Shown here: in pieces, positions 33,479 through 42,993 of the stretch
Layout of the letters: each line of letters starts with the position of its first letter
Position numbering within the stretch: the stretch's first letter is position 1
Assembly: GCF_047946665.1 (NCBI RefSeq)
Contig: NZ_CP172312.1
Span: 3,472,001-3,536,000 of the forward strand
From: Allohahella sp002354735
GTDB taxonomy: Bacteria > Pseudomonadota > Gammaproteobacteria > Pseudomonadales > Oleiphilaceae
DNA: 64,000 nt
Reading direction: 5' to 3'
Notes under the pieces: generated by a model
What the model saw: only the letters and a program-made list of their open reading frames with translations
Databases searched by the model: none
What the model was told of the DNA's origin: nothing
Program-made: the position numbers and the translations under genes

Positions 33479-33853
33479 ATGCAGGAATATGTAAAGACGA
33501 TCGCCTCCTGGTCAGCCGGCGCCATAGAAATGGCGGGCATCTCAATCATCGTCGCGGTGGCGGGTTACGCGCTTTTCGTGATGGTGGTCGGTCTCATCAA
33601 ACGGAGTAATCTGAAAGAGGCCTTCCAGACGTCTCGTCAGTCATTGGGACAGGGCATCCTGCTGGGCCTGGAGTTTCTCGTTGCGGCCGATATTATCCAT
33701 ACGGTAGCCGTAGAGCTGACCTGGGAAAGTATCGGCGTACTCGCGGTCGTGGTCGTCATTCGAACCTTCCTGAGCTTTACGCTGGATGTCGAACTGACGG
33801 GTAGCTGGCCCTGGCACGCCAGCAAGAGCAGGGACCCGGACCTCAAGCCCTAG
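33479..33853 (+). CDS. DUF1622 membrane protein
   Basis: 124 residues from ATG 33479 with CGGCGGAG upstream (a preceding in-frame GTG/TTG extension is unsupported). Three hydrophobic helices (about 15-37, 57-75, 85-105) and the family motif GLEFLVAADIIHTV are visible, followed by IRTFLSFTLDVELTG. DUF1622 proteins are small bacterial inner-membrane proteins of unknown function. It sits alone, with the propeptide-like gene divergent and the lipase foldase convergent. Confidence 0.85.
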   Translation: MQEYVKTIASWSAGAIEMAGISIIVAVAGYALFVMVVGLIKRSNLKEAFQTSRQSLGQGILLGLEFLVAADIIHTVAVELTWESIGVLAVVVVIRTFLSFTLDVELTGSWPWHASKSRDPDLKP

Positions 33854-33870
33854 TGTCTCGCCTGGGCAAG

Positions 33871-34917
33871 TCAGAGCTCGGACTCGAAGGCACGGACCTC
33901 CAGCTGCTCCAGTTCGGAGAACCGCCCTGCGCGCAACGCGTCGATGGCCGCCTGTTGATCGGCAGCACTCAGGCCTGATTGAAGCAAGCGTTGCCGCTCA
34001 ACAGCGTAGGCGTCCATCCTCGCCCGCCACTGTGCCCGTTCCTCGTCGAGCTTTGCCAGATCTGCCGCTATTGCCTCACCATGGACGGCCGCTCTTTCCT
34101 GAAAAATGGCTTCTGCACTAGCGCCTGCCTCGCGCATCGCTTCGGCTTTGCTATACAGATCGGCGTTCTGATGCACCTGCTGTCTCAGCTCTCGAATTGG
34201 CTGAGGCAGCTGCTGCTCGAGCGCAGCGAGTGCTTCGCTTCGCTCGCCGGGGCTGAGCGTCGTATCGTAGCTAATGGCCAGCTGCTGGACCACAAACTGA
34301 TCCTGCACCTCATCCAGCTGAAAGAATGCCTGCAACTCTTCCCCATCGAAGAGGCTGGCCCGCAGAGCCTGTATGTCCTGTAAGCGCGCCTGCAGATTGT
34401 CTGCATCAAAGCTGCCATCGGCAGACAAGGTCGCCTGTGTTTCAAGTTCCGCCAGGCCTAGTCGATAATCCACGTATCGCCCCAGCAGATCTTTCGCCTC
34501 AGCCAGAGCCTGCCCTTCGAGCTGAGCGGCAAGAGCGAGATGAAGACGGGCGAGAACAGTTTCGAGCGGCTCCTCTTCGAGCGCCCCCAGATAGAAGTCG
34601 AACAGCACCATGAGATCGTAATCGGGAAGCAGATGGCCTTCGGCGTCTGTTATCAGTTCAAGCTCAGGCTCAGCACCCTGTAGCGAAGCGGGTAAGGGGC
34701 CAGGGGCTATGGTATCGGGAAGCACAACACCGGCCACAGCGTTGCCTTTACTCACAGCACTACCACCTGCGTCGTACCGGATCATGCCGGAGCTCGCTGC
34801 GGACTCAACCTTGGTTGGCACACTAGCGGCGAGCCGGAACAGCAGCATGAAGCATACAGCGGCAATACTTCCGGCCAACAGACATCGACGGGTAGAAGAC
34901 ACGACTTTGGAACTCAT
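33871..34917 (-). CDS. lifO: Lipase-specific foldase (Lif)
   Basis: 348 residues. One N-terminal membrane helix (about 12-32), a variable spacer, then the all-helical chaperone domain with the diagnostic motif LMVLFDFYLGALEE (variant of RxxFDYxxSAxGE) near residue 105 and long Gln/Glu/Leu helices (LQDIQALRASLFDGEELQAF). It is held in the inner membrane and folds the partner lipase in the periplasm before type II secretion. The lipase gene is directly upstream on the same strand, as in Pseudomonas and Burkholderia lip operons. Confidence 0.9.
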   Translation of the reverse strand: MSSKVVSSTRRCLLAGSIAAVCFMLLFRLAASVPTKVESAASSGMIRYDAGGSAVSKGNAVAGVVLPDTIAPGPLPASLQGAEPELELITDAEGHLLPDYDLMVLFDFYLGALEEEPLETVLARLHLALAAQLEGQALAEAKDLLGRYVDYRLGLAELETQATLSADGSFDADNLQARLQDIQALRASLFDGEELQAFFQLDEVQDQFVVQQLAISYDTTLSPGERSEALAALEQQLPQPIRELRQQVHQNADLYSKAEAMREAGASAEAIFQERAAVHGEAIAADLAKLDEERAQWRARMDAYAVERQRLLQSGLSAADQQAAIDALRAGRFSELEQLEVRAFESEL

Positions 34918-34934
34918 GACTGGACCTTGAGATG

Positions 34935-34961
34935 ACCGGGCTTATCTGGAAATGGCCCGGT
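34935..34961 (-). promoter_or_regulatory. Intergenic hairpin between lipase and foldase genes
   Basis: Perfect 7-bp arms ACCGGGC (34935-34941) and GCCCGGT (34955-34961) with a 13-base loop lie in the 54-base lipase-foldase gap. No T tract follows. It may protect the lipase mRNA or reduce foldase expression relative to lipase. Confidence 0.5.
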
Positions 34962-34971
34962 ATAGATGAAG

Positions 34972-35937
34972 CTACAGACCTTCGTTTTTCAGGCGGTTTG
35001 CGTGGTTCTGGAACAGCGTCTCGGGTTTAGTCTCGAATAGCGACACCATGCCAAGAAGCTGGTTGGATACATCCAGATGGTTCATATTGTAGTTGTCCTT
35101 CAGCACCCGTCCGAAGTGGCTTGAGCAGCGACCAGTCACGCCATCGCTGGCTTCTGGAAAAGGTATGCCGGTGATAGCAAACAGGGCATCGGAGAGATCG
35201 ATGGCCGTAGTGACCTTCGAGGTACCGCTCCAGGAGTACAGACGAATGGTGTGTCCTGCGATGGTCACTGAATCCGGGCCCTGCCCGCAGTAGCTCGAAG
35301 GCATGCCTGCCGGAAAATCCTGACTGAATTTTGCAGCGCCTGCCTTGTTGAATTCAGCCAGCATGAAATAGACGTTGGCGTCATCTACCCGATTACTCGA
35401 CAGCAGGTTCAACAGGTCGCCGACTGCGTTCGCAAAGGTCGCAAACCCTATGCCCTGCAAGGAGCCTTCCGGTGCAATACCAGTAACGATATCGGCAAGC
35501 GGCGACCCCAGATGCGGCGTGTGCATGGTGGTGACCGAGGCGACGAGATCCGGCCTGGCATTCATGACATACCGAGCCGTTATGCCGCCCTGGCTATGGC
35601 CCATCAGGTTGAATTTCAGATGAGGTCGTTGAGTCGTCACGCGGATATGCAGAAGCTGTTCGATAAGGCGGGCGCCTCGTCTGGCAGAGCTGTCGAACGC
35701 ATTGATTCTGGCGGTGTGGACTTCGGCGCCCTGGGCACTCAGCGCAGCCGGTATTTTGTAGAAGTGATCGACGCCAGCAATAGTATCGAAGGCGAAGATG
35801 CCCGGAATCAGCACGATGGGGTGCTGGGTCTGAGCACTAATGTTGGGTTTCTTGAACCAGTCGAACCAACCAGCCTGGGTTTGGCTGGCAACGAGCATAG
35901 CCATGGTTGTGACCACAGAGATCATCAGTCTTTTCAC
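34972..35937 (-). CDS. Secreted triacylglycerol lipase, subfamily I.1/I.2-like
   Basis: 321 residues. Signal peptide (about 1-22, ending SQTQAG), then an alpha/beta hydrolase fold with oxyanion region HPIVLIPGIFAFD, nucleophile Ser115 in LMGHSQGGIT, catalytic Asp probably in the region of VTTAIDLSDALF or EASDGVTG, and His in SSHFGRVLKD. Cysteines at CGQGP and GRCSS could form the disulfide typical of foldase-dependent lipases. The foldase gene follows after 54 bases. It acts on long-chain triglycerides outside the cell after type II export; secretion genes are not in this window. Confidence 0.92.
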   Translation of the reverse strand: MKRLMISVVTTMAMLVASQTQAGWFDWFKKPNISAQTQHPIVLIPGIFAFDTIAGVDHFYKIPAALSAQGAEVHTARINAFDSSARRGARLIEQLLHIRVTTQRPHLKFNLMGHSQGGITARYVMNARPDLVASVTTMHTPHLGSPLADIVTGIAPEGSLQGIGFATFANAVGDLLNLLSSNRVDDANVYFMLAEFNKAGAAKFSQDFPAGMPSSYCGQGPDSVTIAGHTIRLYSWSGTSKVTTAIDLSDALFAITGIPFPEASDGVTGRCSSHFGRVLKDNYNMNHLDVSNQLLGMVSLFETKPETLFQNHANRLKNEGL

Positions 35938-36149
35938 GAGTCATCCTTGCATTATTTTTATGTGTCAATCGACCGCAAGGCTGACATTTGTCATGAGGCT
36001 TCGCTTGTAAGATCTGCTGGCCTTCGAAAAATCGGGCACTGGTTCAATGAACGCGAGTGAATTGCGCGATTTCATCGCTTTTAGCTTTAATATAGCGCCG
36101 ACGATCCATCATTCACGCGCGCCGCCTAACAGTCTCCTCCACGACCCAG

Positions 36150-37046
36150 TTGTGCGAAGCTGCGCCAGGAGCTAAAGCCCTGCCAACATCACCGCTCTCC
36201 AACCTGCTCTATCTATGGGACAGGCGCACGCTCTACATCGGGCCGCTCATGGATCGCCTGGACATCACCCATGCTGCGTCCGCGCTGGTCGTGAGCCTGG
36301 ATAGGCCACTACGGGTGAAGGCGAAGGGTATGGCGGCCCCCGTGGATTGTCACAGCCTGTTACTGGCAGCGGGGCAGGCAGCTTCGGTCGAGCTGGGAGA
36401 GGCGACAGTGGCCGTCTGCTATTTGGACCCCCTCAACGATGACTACAGTGCACTGCTGCCGCTCATGACCCGGGTACACCCCGCGCTGTATATAGGCATC
36501 CGTGGAGAGTCTCGATATCAGACCGCTTTCCGCCAGATGATAGAGACGCCACCTGACGCTGATGTCGCCTATGAAAGACTGGACCGTCTTATCCGGCGAG
36601 GCAGATTGCCCGGCACGGTGGCTGACCCACGGGTGGCGCGCGTGGTCGATCTCATCAAGTCATCGGTCACCGAAAATCTCCCTGTAGAGAAGCTGGCACA
36701 GGAAGTGAACCTGTCGGTCTCGCGTCTCGTCGAGCTGTTTCGCCAGCAGATTGGTGTGCCGATTCGACGTTATCGGCAATGGCACCGGATGTTTATAACG
36801 GCAATAGGCGTGGCCAAGGGCCAGTCGTTCACTGAGGCGGCAATCGCTGCCGGCTTTACTGACTCGGCACATTTTTCGCACACCTTTCGCGCCATGTTCG
36901 GCACGCAGCCCTCGGTCATCTTCGCGCAGCTGGACAAGGTGACGGTCTTTGTTCCGCTTCGCGCCGACCTCGGCGCTGCCCTGCCACAGTTGAACAGTAT
37001 TTCCGTTCAGACTGATCCAGTTAAACCTGCGCCGGACGTGGATTGA
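36150..37046 (+). CDS. AraC-family transcription regulator
   Basis: 298 residues. An N-terminal cupin-like sensing part (about 20-150) and a C-terminal pair of helix-turn-helices (about 170-265: LPVEKLAQEVNLSVSRLVEL, SFTEAAIAAGFTDSAHFSHT) with the family end FRAMFGTQPS. The start is uncertain: TTG 36150 has no clear ribosome binding site, while AGGAG at 36167-36171 is eight bases before an in-frame CTG at 36180, and the first ATG is at 36249. The gene is divergent from the lipase gene across 212 bases and may regulate it. A match to urea or fatty-acid sensing AraC proteins cannot be made. Confidence 0.85.
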   Translation: MCEAAPGAKALPTSPLSNLLYLWDRRTLYIGPLMDRLDITHAASALVVSLDRPLRVKAKGMAAPVDCHSLLLAAGQAASVELGEATVAVCYLDPLNDDYSALLPLMTRVHPALYIGIRGESRYQTAFRQMIETPPDADVAYERLDRLIRRGRLPGTVADPRVARVVDLIKSSVTENLPVEKLAQEVNLSVSRLVELFRQQIGVPIRRYRQWHRMFITAIGVAKGQSFTEAAIAAGFTDSAHFSHTFRAMFGTQPSVIFAQLDKVTVFVPLRADLGAALPQLNSISVQTDPVKPAPDVD

Positions 37047-37087
37047 GCTAACATAGACCGTGACACCCGCAGAATAGACCTCAGCCC

Positions 37088-37711
37088 ATGCGTGACCACC
37101 TCCAGGCGCTGGCCAAACCCTCCTCTACCAGCCGACTAGCCGCTGAATTGAGGCAGGCCACGGAGACCGTTCATCTTCGACTGCATCACCATCCGATGCT
37201 TACTCAGCTTCATGAGACAAGCCTTTCGCTGCAGGGCTACGGAACGGTGCTGGGAGCCTTCCATACGTTCTACAGCATCTGGGAGCCGCGACTCAGTCGC
37301 GCTGGCCTCGCATTCGCTCACGAGGCCACGCCTCTCGACTGGCTTGCCAAGGACTTTGCAGTGCTGGGTCTACAGCACTCACCCTATGCTGCACAGCCAG
37401 AAAACGACCATGCTGCCATGAGCGGCAGTGAGGCAATCGGATATTTGTACGTCCGGCAGGGATCAACGCTCGGGGGACAGCGTATCAGCCGTCACATCCA
37501 GCAGCAGCTCGGTCTCACGCCGGGTCGCGACCAATTTTTCTTCCATGGATTTGGCAAAAGGACGGGATTCTTCTGGAAGGACTTTCTGAGGTTTCTGGAG
37601 GAGGCCGAGCTGAGCGGCGAGATCGATATCGACGCCGCTGCCGCTTCCGCCGTCAGTGCTTTTGAGAACCTGGAAGCCATTCTCAGCCTTTACAAGCCGA
37701 AAATGGACTGA
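37088..37711 (+). CDS. Bacterial heme oxygenase (biliverdin-forming)
   Basis: 207 residues, all helical, matching the BphO/HemO group. The proximal heme His is in ETVHLRLHHH (about residue 21-30), and the distal-helix motif GYLYVRQGSTLGGQRISRHI (about 118-137) is present. The reaction opens heme to biliverdin with CO and iron release. In many proteobacteria such genes sit beside a bacteriophytochrome; none is seen here, so the product may supply a chromophore made elsewhere or act in iron recovery. It starts 41 bases after the AraC gene on the same strand. Confidence 0.88.
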   Translation: MRDHLQALAKPSSTSRLAAELRQATETVHLRLHHHPMLTQLHETSLSLQGYGTVLGAFHTFYSIWEPRLSRAGLAFAHEATPLDWLAKDFAVLGLQHSPYAAQPENDHAAMSGSEAIGYLYVRQGSTLGGQRISRHIQQQLGLTPGRDQFFFHGFGKRTGFFWKDFLRFLEEAELSGEIDIDAAAASAVSAFENLEAILSLYKPKMD

Positions 37712-37726
37712 CCAGGTTCAGACTGC

Positions 37727-39373
37727 TCAGGTTTTGAAAAAGCTCACCTTGCTGGTCAACTGGTCAGCCAGCGAGGACAGCTTCCGACTCGAAGACGCTA
37801 CCTGATCAGAACCTGCCGATGTGGCAATGGTAGCGTCATGGATGCGGGTGATATTCTTGTTCACTTCTTCAGCCACATCGCTCTGCTGGTCAGCGGCGCT
37901 GGCGATCTGCACGTTCATATCCTTGATCGAACCGACTTCACGGCCGATGCTGGCAAGTGCCTGTTCGGCTTCGCGCGTTTGCTCAACGGTCTTGCGCGCA
38001 AGATCCCGACTGGTTTCCATCACCGCCGCTGCCTTGCCCGCACCTTGCTGCAGCTTCCCGATCATGTCCTGAATCTCACGGGTCGAATTCTGCGTTCGGG
38101 TCGCCAGTGACCGAACCTCGTCAGCGACCACAGCGAAGCCCCTGCCATGTGCGCCCGCTCTGGCCGCCTCGATGGCCGCATTGAGCGCCAGCAGGTTAGT
38201 CTGCTCTGCAATGGCATTGATGACTTCGACGATCGTTTCGATATTGCCACTGTCTTTGGATACGCCGTGGACTGTTTCGGCGGCCTGCTCCAGTGTCTGC
38301 GCCAGCTTGTTGATGGCACTTGCGGACTCCTGAACCACACGGTTGCCGGTTTTCACTTCCTGATCGGCCGTCTGCGTTGCTTCAGCCGCCTGCGCAGCAT
38401 AGCGTGCCACTTCAGAAACCGATGAGGCCATTTCATTGATGGCCGCTGCCATCTGCTCTGTCTCGCGCGACTGAACCTGAATCTGTGAACTGTTCTGGTC
38501 GGAGGTGCGCAGCAGTTCAGCGGATGAACTCGTCAGTGCGTCTGCACTGGAGCGCGCCTCGCGCATGGTATCCATCAAACGTGCCAGCGTTGTGCGTAAG
38601 GCCCCCATGACGCTTTGGTCGTACTGCGTCTGGATATCCTGCTTCAGCTGGCCGTCTGCAAGTCGTTGAATGGCCTCGGCCACTTCATAGGGCTCTGCAC
38701 CGAGCGTGCGCTTGAGGTTTCTGATAATAAGGATCGAGACGATGATACTGACCAGCAAGACAACGGTAGTAAGCCCCAGTATCGTCTTCGCAAACTGACC
38801 AGCTACATCGCGTACCAGCGTGATTTCACTTCTGATAAGCGATTCTTCGTAGTCAATGAAAGCGTTGATACGCTTCAGCCATTCTGAATAGGCTGCCGAT
38901 ACTTCGGCAAGTAACAAGGTTCTGGCCGCATCGATATCATCATCCTTTCGCAGTGTGATGAGACGATCGGTGAGTGCCAGTGTGGTGCGCTCGATATCCT
39001 GAATCCTGCTGAGCAGATTTGCTTCCTCAGCGGTCTTGCCCTTTTCAGCGAACAGGTTTGTCATGGTTCTGGCTGAATCCTGATAAAAATCGTTGAGCCG
39101 CTCCACTTCCGAGAGATGTCGGTTTAACGCCTGATCAGTAGTCACCAGAACCGCATCGCGAATGGCGATAGCCCTGTCGTGCACGCTTCCCCTGAAGTTT
39201 ATAGCCTGCCGCTGTTTGGCCGAGGCACCTTCGCTGACCTCCGTGAGGACATCATCGATGAAGCCCACGCGATTGATACCAATCAGGCTGATGGCCACCA
39301 TAAACAGGAAAACCAGGCCAAATCCGAAACCCAGACGCTGGGCGATAGAGAGCTGTGCAGGCATAAAAACCAT
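37727..39373 (-). CDS. Methyl-accepting chemotaxis protein with four-helix-bundle sensor
   Basis: 548 residues. N-terminal membrane helix (about 13-33), a periplasmic helical bundle of about 150 residues (4HB_MCP type; [40 protein letters not shown]), second membrane helix (about 190-212), HAMP and a signalling domain with the conserved hairpin [20 protein letters not shown] then [18 protein letters not shown]. It lacks a C-terminal CheR-tethering pentapeptide. It lies convergent with the heme oxygenase gene (15 bases between stops). The ligand is unknown. Confidence 0.93.
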   Translation of the reverse strand: MVFMPAQLSIAQRLGFGFGLVFLFMVAISLIGINRVGFIDDVLTEVSEGASAKQRQAINFRGSVHDRAIAIRDAVLVTTDQALNRHLSEVERLNDFYQDSARTMTNLFAEKGKTAEEANLLSRIQDIERTTLALTDRLITLRKDDDIDAARTLLLAEVSAAYSEWLKRINAFIDYEESLIRSEITLVRDVAGQFAKTILGLTTVVLLVSIIVSILIIRNLKRTLGAEPYEVAEAIQRLADGQLKQDIQTQYDQSVMGALRTTLARLMDTMREARSSADALTSSSAELLRTSDQNSSQIQVQSRETEQMAAAINEMASSVSEVARYAAQAAEATQTADQEVKTGNRVVQESASAINKLAQTLEQAAETVHGVSKDSGNIETIVEVINAIAEQTNLLALNAAIEAARAGAHGRGFAVVADEVRSLATRTQNSTREIQDMIGKLQQGAGKAAAVMETSRDLARKTVEQTREAEQALASIGREVGSIKDMNVQIASAADQQSDVAEEVNKNITRIHDATIATSAGSDQVASSSRKLSSLADQLTSKVSFFKT

Positions 39374-39577
39374 AACCTCAGGTTGAGCAGTGGCGTTTTT
39401 CTGATGAAAAGATAGGCTAGAAATGCCGGATTGAGTAGGCGATATGTCGCGATACTTGTATCGTCCTGTAAGCAGGGGCTTTTTCGGCTCGACAGATTAC
39501 CACCGCGCGCCTATCATGCCGGGCCGTCGACAACGGTCCTTCTACACGCTTGGCTATCTGTACGGAGTATGCGGCTC

Positions 39578-40159
39578 ATGGAAGCCTTTTTCGTGTCTAC
39601 AGGCATAGTGGCGCTCGCCGAAATAGGCGATAAGACTCAGCTGCTGGCATTTATCCTTGCTGCCCGCTATCGGAAGCCATTGCCTATCGTGCTCGGCATT
39701 CTGCTAGCCACCTTACTCAACCATGGCCTCGCTGGAGCGCTTGGCGCCTGGATTACGTCGCTTGCATCACCCGAACACCTGCGGTGGATACTCGGTGTGT
39801 CCTTTCTCGCGATGGCGGCGTGGATTCTGGTTCCCGATAAGGTGGAGGAGGGAGACCTGGCGCGTACCCGCTATGGTGCCTTCGTCGCGACACTCATTGC
39901 TTTCTTCCTGGCCGAGATGGGCGACAAGACGCAGATCGCGACGGTGGCGCTAGCCGCTCAGTACACAGCATTGCTCGCGGTGGTAGCCGGCACCACGCTC
40001 GGCATGATGATCGCGAACGTGCCGGCAGTCTATGTTGGCGAGAAACTGGCCCACCGAATGCCAGTGAAGCTGGTCCATAGTATCGCAGCCATGATATTTG
40101 CCGTCATGGGCATCGCGATTCTCGCGGGTATAGGGGCTACATTGGGCCTGGGCAGCTAG
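39578..40159 (+). CDS. GDT1/TMEM165 (UPF0016) family cation transporter
   Basis: 193 residues from ATG 39578 (GGAG 10 bases upstream; an ATG 9 bases earlier is too close to it). The two inverted repeats carry the defining motifs LAEIGDKTQLLAF (about 14-26) and LAEMGDKTQIATV (about 113-125), with six hydrophobic helices. The family exports Mn2+ (MneA in Vibrio) or exchanges Ca2+/H+. The 204-base upstream region lacks a convincing manganese riboswitch (see rejected items). Confidence 0.9.
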   Translation: MEAFFVSTGIVALAEIGDKTQLLAFILAARYRKPLPIVLGILLATLLNHGLAGALGAWITSLASPEHLRWILGVSFLAMAAWILVPDKVEEGDLARTRYGAFVATLIAFFLAEMGDKTQIATVALAAQYTALLAVVAGTTLGMMIANVPAVYVGEKLAHRMPVKLVHSIAAMIFAVMGIAILAGIGATLGLGS

Positions 40160-40168
40160 CGTCCCGTT

Positions 40169-40987
40169 TTACTCCAGCCTGGTTCGGCGGTATTTCGCCT
40201 CAAAGCCACAGAAGACACCGTAGGCCAACAGGCCCGCGCCGACCAGCGCCAACAACCAGGGCCCGTAAGGCTGCTGCAGCAGGGTCTGTAGCACTTCTTT
40301 CATGCCGCCAGCCTCCTGGGGGTCGGTTGTCCAGGCAGCCTGTATGAAGAAGACACCAATAAGGAGATAGACGATACCCCTCGCGGCATACCCACTTCGC
40401 CCGGCGTGACAGCTCGCATCGATTTCGTTCTGACTCATCTCACCCCGACGGAACTTGCTGATAAAATCAGCCTTCCAGGCATGCTTGAACTGTACAAAAG
40501 CAAAAGCGAGAACCAGCGCACCGAGTAGCCCGACCAGCCATAACCCCCATTCCATGCCCATGAGCCGGGCCGTCATGCTTTCGGTGTTGTCACCGCCTGA
40601 GCCCCCGGAACTGTTTCCTGTGACCATCCTGGCTGCCACTACACCGCCTGCGCCATAGATCAAACCCGTGATGACGAAGAAAATGCGCTTGATGTAGCCT
40701 TTGGCATCGTCACCCGTGTTTTCGGTGTCCTTCACCGCCTGCACGATGCGCCAGAACGCGTAGCAGATGAGGCCAGCGGCAACGAGACCAAGTAAAACGC
40801 GGCCAAAAGGCTGCTGGAGAATTTCCTGGAAAACGCCTTTCTGCGAAAGCTGCTCGCTGCTTTGCGAGCCGAAGGCCGTGAGAATGGCAAGTACGCCGAG
40901 CAGTGTGTAGACCACCATCTTGGCACTGTATCCGGCTCTGGCGGCATATTCGATCCAGTCGTTCTTATCCTTATTGTCTGGCTTCAT
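40169..40987 (-). CDS. DUF1206 membrane protein
   Basis: 272 residues built from three repeats of two membrane helices each, starting at RAGYSAKMVVYTLLGVLAIL, KGYIKRIFFVITGLIYGAGG and GRSGYAARGIVYLLIGVFFI. This threefold DUF1206 arrangement is common in actinobacteria and proteobacteria, with no proven function. Repeats carry short polar G-x-x-x-x-x-A/G-Y motifs at the helix starts. The gene is convergent with the GDT1 transporter with a 9-base gap between stops, and divergent from the phosphoethanolamine-transferase-like gene. Confidence 0.88.
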   Translation of the reverse strand: MKPDNKDKNDWIEYAARAGYSAKMVVYTLLGVLAILTAFGSQSSEQLSQKGVFQEILQQPFGRVLLGLVAAGLICYAFWRIVQAVKDTENTGDDAKGYIKRIFFVITGLIYGAGGVVAARMVTGNSSGGSGGDNTESMTARLMGMEWGLWLVGLLGALVLAFAFVQFKHAWKADFISKFRRGEMSQNEIDASCHAGRSGYAARGIVYLLIGVFFIQAAWTTDPQEAGGMKEVLQTLLQQPYGPWLLALVGAGLLAYGVFCGFEAKYRRTRLE

Positions 40988-41166
40988 GTCATTTACTCCT
41001 GATGTGACTCAAGACTTTACGGCCACAACCATGGATTTGTTCAGCAGCCCACAGAATCAGGCCGGTCTCGTTGACTCTGCACATCGCGTGAGGTTAAATG
41101 CGCGCGCTTGTTTGCCCCCAAAAGTCAGGCAAATCAATCCGCCCCGCAGGCCAATCCGGCTTGACG

Positions 41167-42993
41167 ATGTCACAACAGTCTGGCGGGCTCCAGAAAGACG
41201 ATTCAGTTATGTTTCCAGCATTTACAGCCAACTTTGGCGTGAGAGGCCCCTCCCTGCGCCGGTCGGCGCTGATGGTAGGTCTGGCCACACTGACGACCAT
41301 TTTGCTATTGGCAGATGATTTTCTTCAGCAGCTCTACACGCCGAACAATCAGGCGGAGCTCGAACTCTCCTACGTCATCGTGCTCTGGATCATAAACCTC
41401 TGCCTCTGGCTCAGTGGCCGCCCATGGTTCGTCAATCTCGTATTGATGCTGTTTGCCTTCATGCAGCTCCTGCAGATCTCTCACATCTCTTATGTGGGCG
41501 ATCCGCTTACGGCCATCGATATCAGTAAAATATTCACCGAGCGCCACGAAATTGGCGGCGCCGTCGAAAGTACCTTCAAAGACCATTGGCCAGCACTTCT
41601 GGCCTGGGGCATTCCCTACGGCCTCCTTTTCGCGGCATTCAACTGGGGCATCAGGCACTTCCGGATCGGCCGTTCGTGGATACCTCTGATCATCGTGCTG
41701 CTGGTGCTCGGTAGCAAGCCGAACCGTGCCATCACTCGCGATATGCTCGCCTTCATGCCAGGGTCGACGCGCAGTTCACTGCATAACTCCATCAACGTGT
41801 TCAGTTATTACGCTGTTCGCATGATGGGCCGCGAGAAAACGATCAAGGGACCAGACTACGCACCCTACTCAGTCAGCCACACCGCGCCCGCCGATCCGCC
41901 TGAAAATATATGGGTCCTGATGCCCGACTCCGTCCGGTCCGACCGCCTCGGCGTGGGCGGTTATTACCGCGAGACCACTCCGAATCTATCAGCGCTGTGG
42001 GCGCAGGGTGAACTGCAGGCCGCACAAGGCATTGCTGCATCGGTAGCTACCGGCTCGACGCTACCCCTGTTCATGAACGTTACCGCGGAGCCTGGCAACT
42101 TCAAGGCGCTCGAGGACGGCACCGCGAACATGTTCCGCCTCGCCAAGGCTGCCGGTTACAAGACCTTCTGGATATCCACACAGGAGTCGAAGATGATGAA
42201 CGGCATCGGCAGCCGCTTCATCGACGTGCATATCACGAAAGAAGACAACCCCATAGACCTGAGCATGAACGGCGACAAGGCCGTGCTTGATTGGCTGAAA
42301 AACCAGGCTTGGGGCGAACGCAACTTCGTGGTTATCAACCTGCGCAGCACTCATTCACCTTACGAGGAGGCCTACGCCACGGAAGACGAAGGGTTTGCCC
42401 GCTGGCCAGACGGTGATGAAGTGCCTTACGACACCCGTATGTCGAACGCGTATGACAATGCTGTCGTATACCTCGACCAGATCCTCGCTTCGACGATTCA
42501 ATACCTGAGCGATAATTTCGATGGTGATCATTTGTGGCTTTTCACCTCAGATCATGGTCAGGAGCTCGGGGAAGACACGCTGTGGGGGCACAACCGCCTC
42601 ACAGCCAATGTCGCTGGCGTTCCAATTGTGTTGCACCAGAAACATGATGACGACAGTGATACCCCTTATCGACTGCCGGATTCACGGTTTATCAGTCATT
42701 ACGAGATAGGCCGGTGGTTGCTCGGGACGATGGGTTACCAACTGGACAACCCGAATGAGCAGCAAAACGTACATTACTTCCAGGGCGAGAAGCTGCATGA
42801 AGACAACCTGTACATGCAGGTTGTGGAGAATGACGACACGCTCATCTTCTGTCGACCTACGTTGGTGAGCCGGCGTGCCCGCGAGGAGGCCTGCCGACCA
42901 GACTTCACCATGCAGGCCCTACCCTGGGGGCAGTACCGGATCGTCGACCGCGACCGCGCAGCTGTCGAAGGCGAAGAAGTCCTTATCCGTTAA
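41167..42993 (+). CDS. Membrane sulfatase-fold enzyme, phosphoethanolamine-transferase-like
   Basis: 608 residues from ATG 41167 (no strong binding site; ATG 41209 is an alternative). Four to five membrane helices (about 35-185) precede a periplasmic sulfatase-like domain with metal ligand Asp in WVLMPDSVRSDRLGVGG, nucleophile candidate Thr298 in ATGSTLPLFM and metal Asp-His in LFTSDHGQELGEDTLWGH. This matches enzymes such as EptA/CptA/OpgE that move phosphoethanolamine from phosphatidylethanolamine to lipid A, heptose or glucan. The acceptor is unknown. Its last 75 bases overlap the end of a phosphodiesterase gene on the other strand. Confidence 0.82.
   Translation: MSQQSGGLQKDDSVMFPAFTANFGVRGPSLRRSALMVGLATLTTILLLADDFLQQLYTPNNQAELELSYVIVLWIINLCLWLSGRPWFVNLVLMLFAFMQLLQISHISYVGDPLTAIDISKIFTERHEIGGAVESTFKDHWPALLAWGIPYGLLFAAFNWGIRHFRIGRSWIPLIIVLLVLGSKPNRAITRDMLAFMPGSTRSSLHNSINVFSYYAVRMMGREKTIKGPDYAPYSVSHTAPADPPENIWVLMPDSVRSDRLGVGGYYRETTPNLSALWAQGELQAAQGIAASVATGSTLPLFMNVTAEPGNFKALEDGTANMFRLAKAAGYKTFWISTQESKMMNGIGSRFIDVHITKEDNPIDLSMNGDKAVLDWLKNQAWGERNFVVINLRSTHSPYEEAYATEDEGFARWPDGDEVPYDTRMSNAYDNAVVYLDQILASTIQYLSDNFDGDHLWLFTSDHGQELGEDTLWGHNRLTANVAGVPIVLHQKHDDDSDTPYRLPDSRFISHYEIGRWLLGTMGYQLDNPNEQQNVHYFQGEKLHEDNLYMQVVENDDTLIFCRPTLVSRRAREEACRPDFTMQALPWGQYRIVDRDRAAVEGEEVLIR

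Noticed and set aside
35512..36060. 182-residue plus-strand frame opposite the lipase
   Set aside because: It is antisense to a lipase with intact catalytic motifs and has no recognisable domain or ribosome binding site.
39374..39577. Possible yybP-ykoY manganese riboswitch before the GDT1-type transporter
   Set aside because: A GAGTAGGCG run and an inverted repeat (TAGGCG/CGCCTA) looked suggestive, but the conserved GGGGAGUAG loop and the downstream AGACC-type elements are missing.
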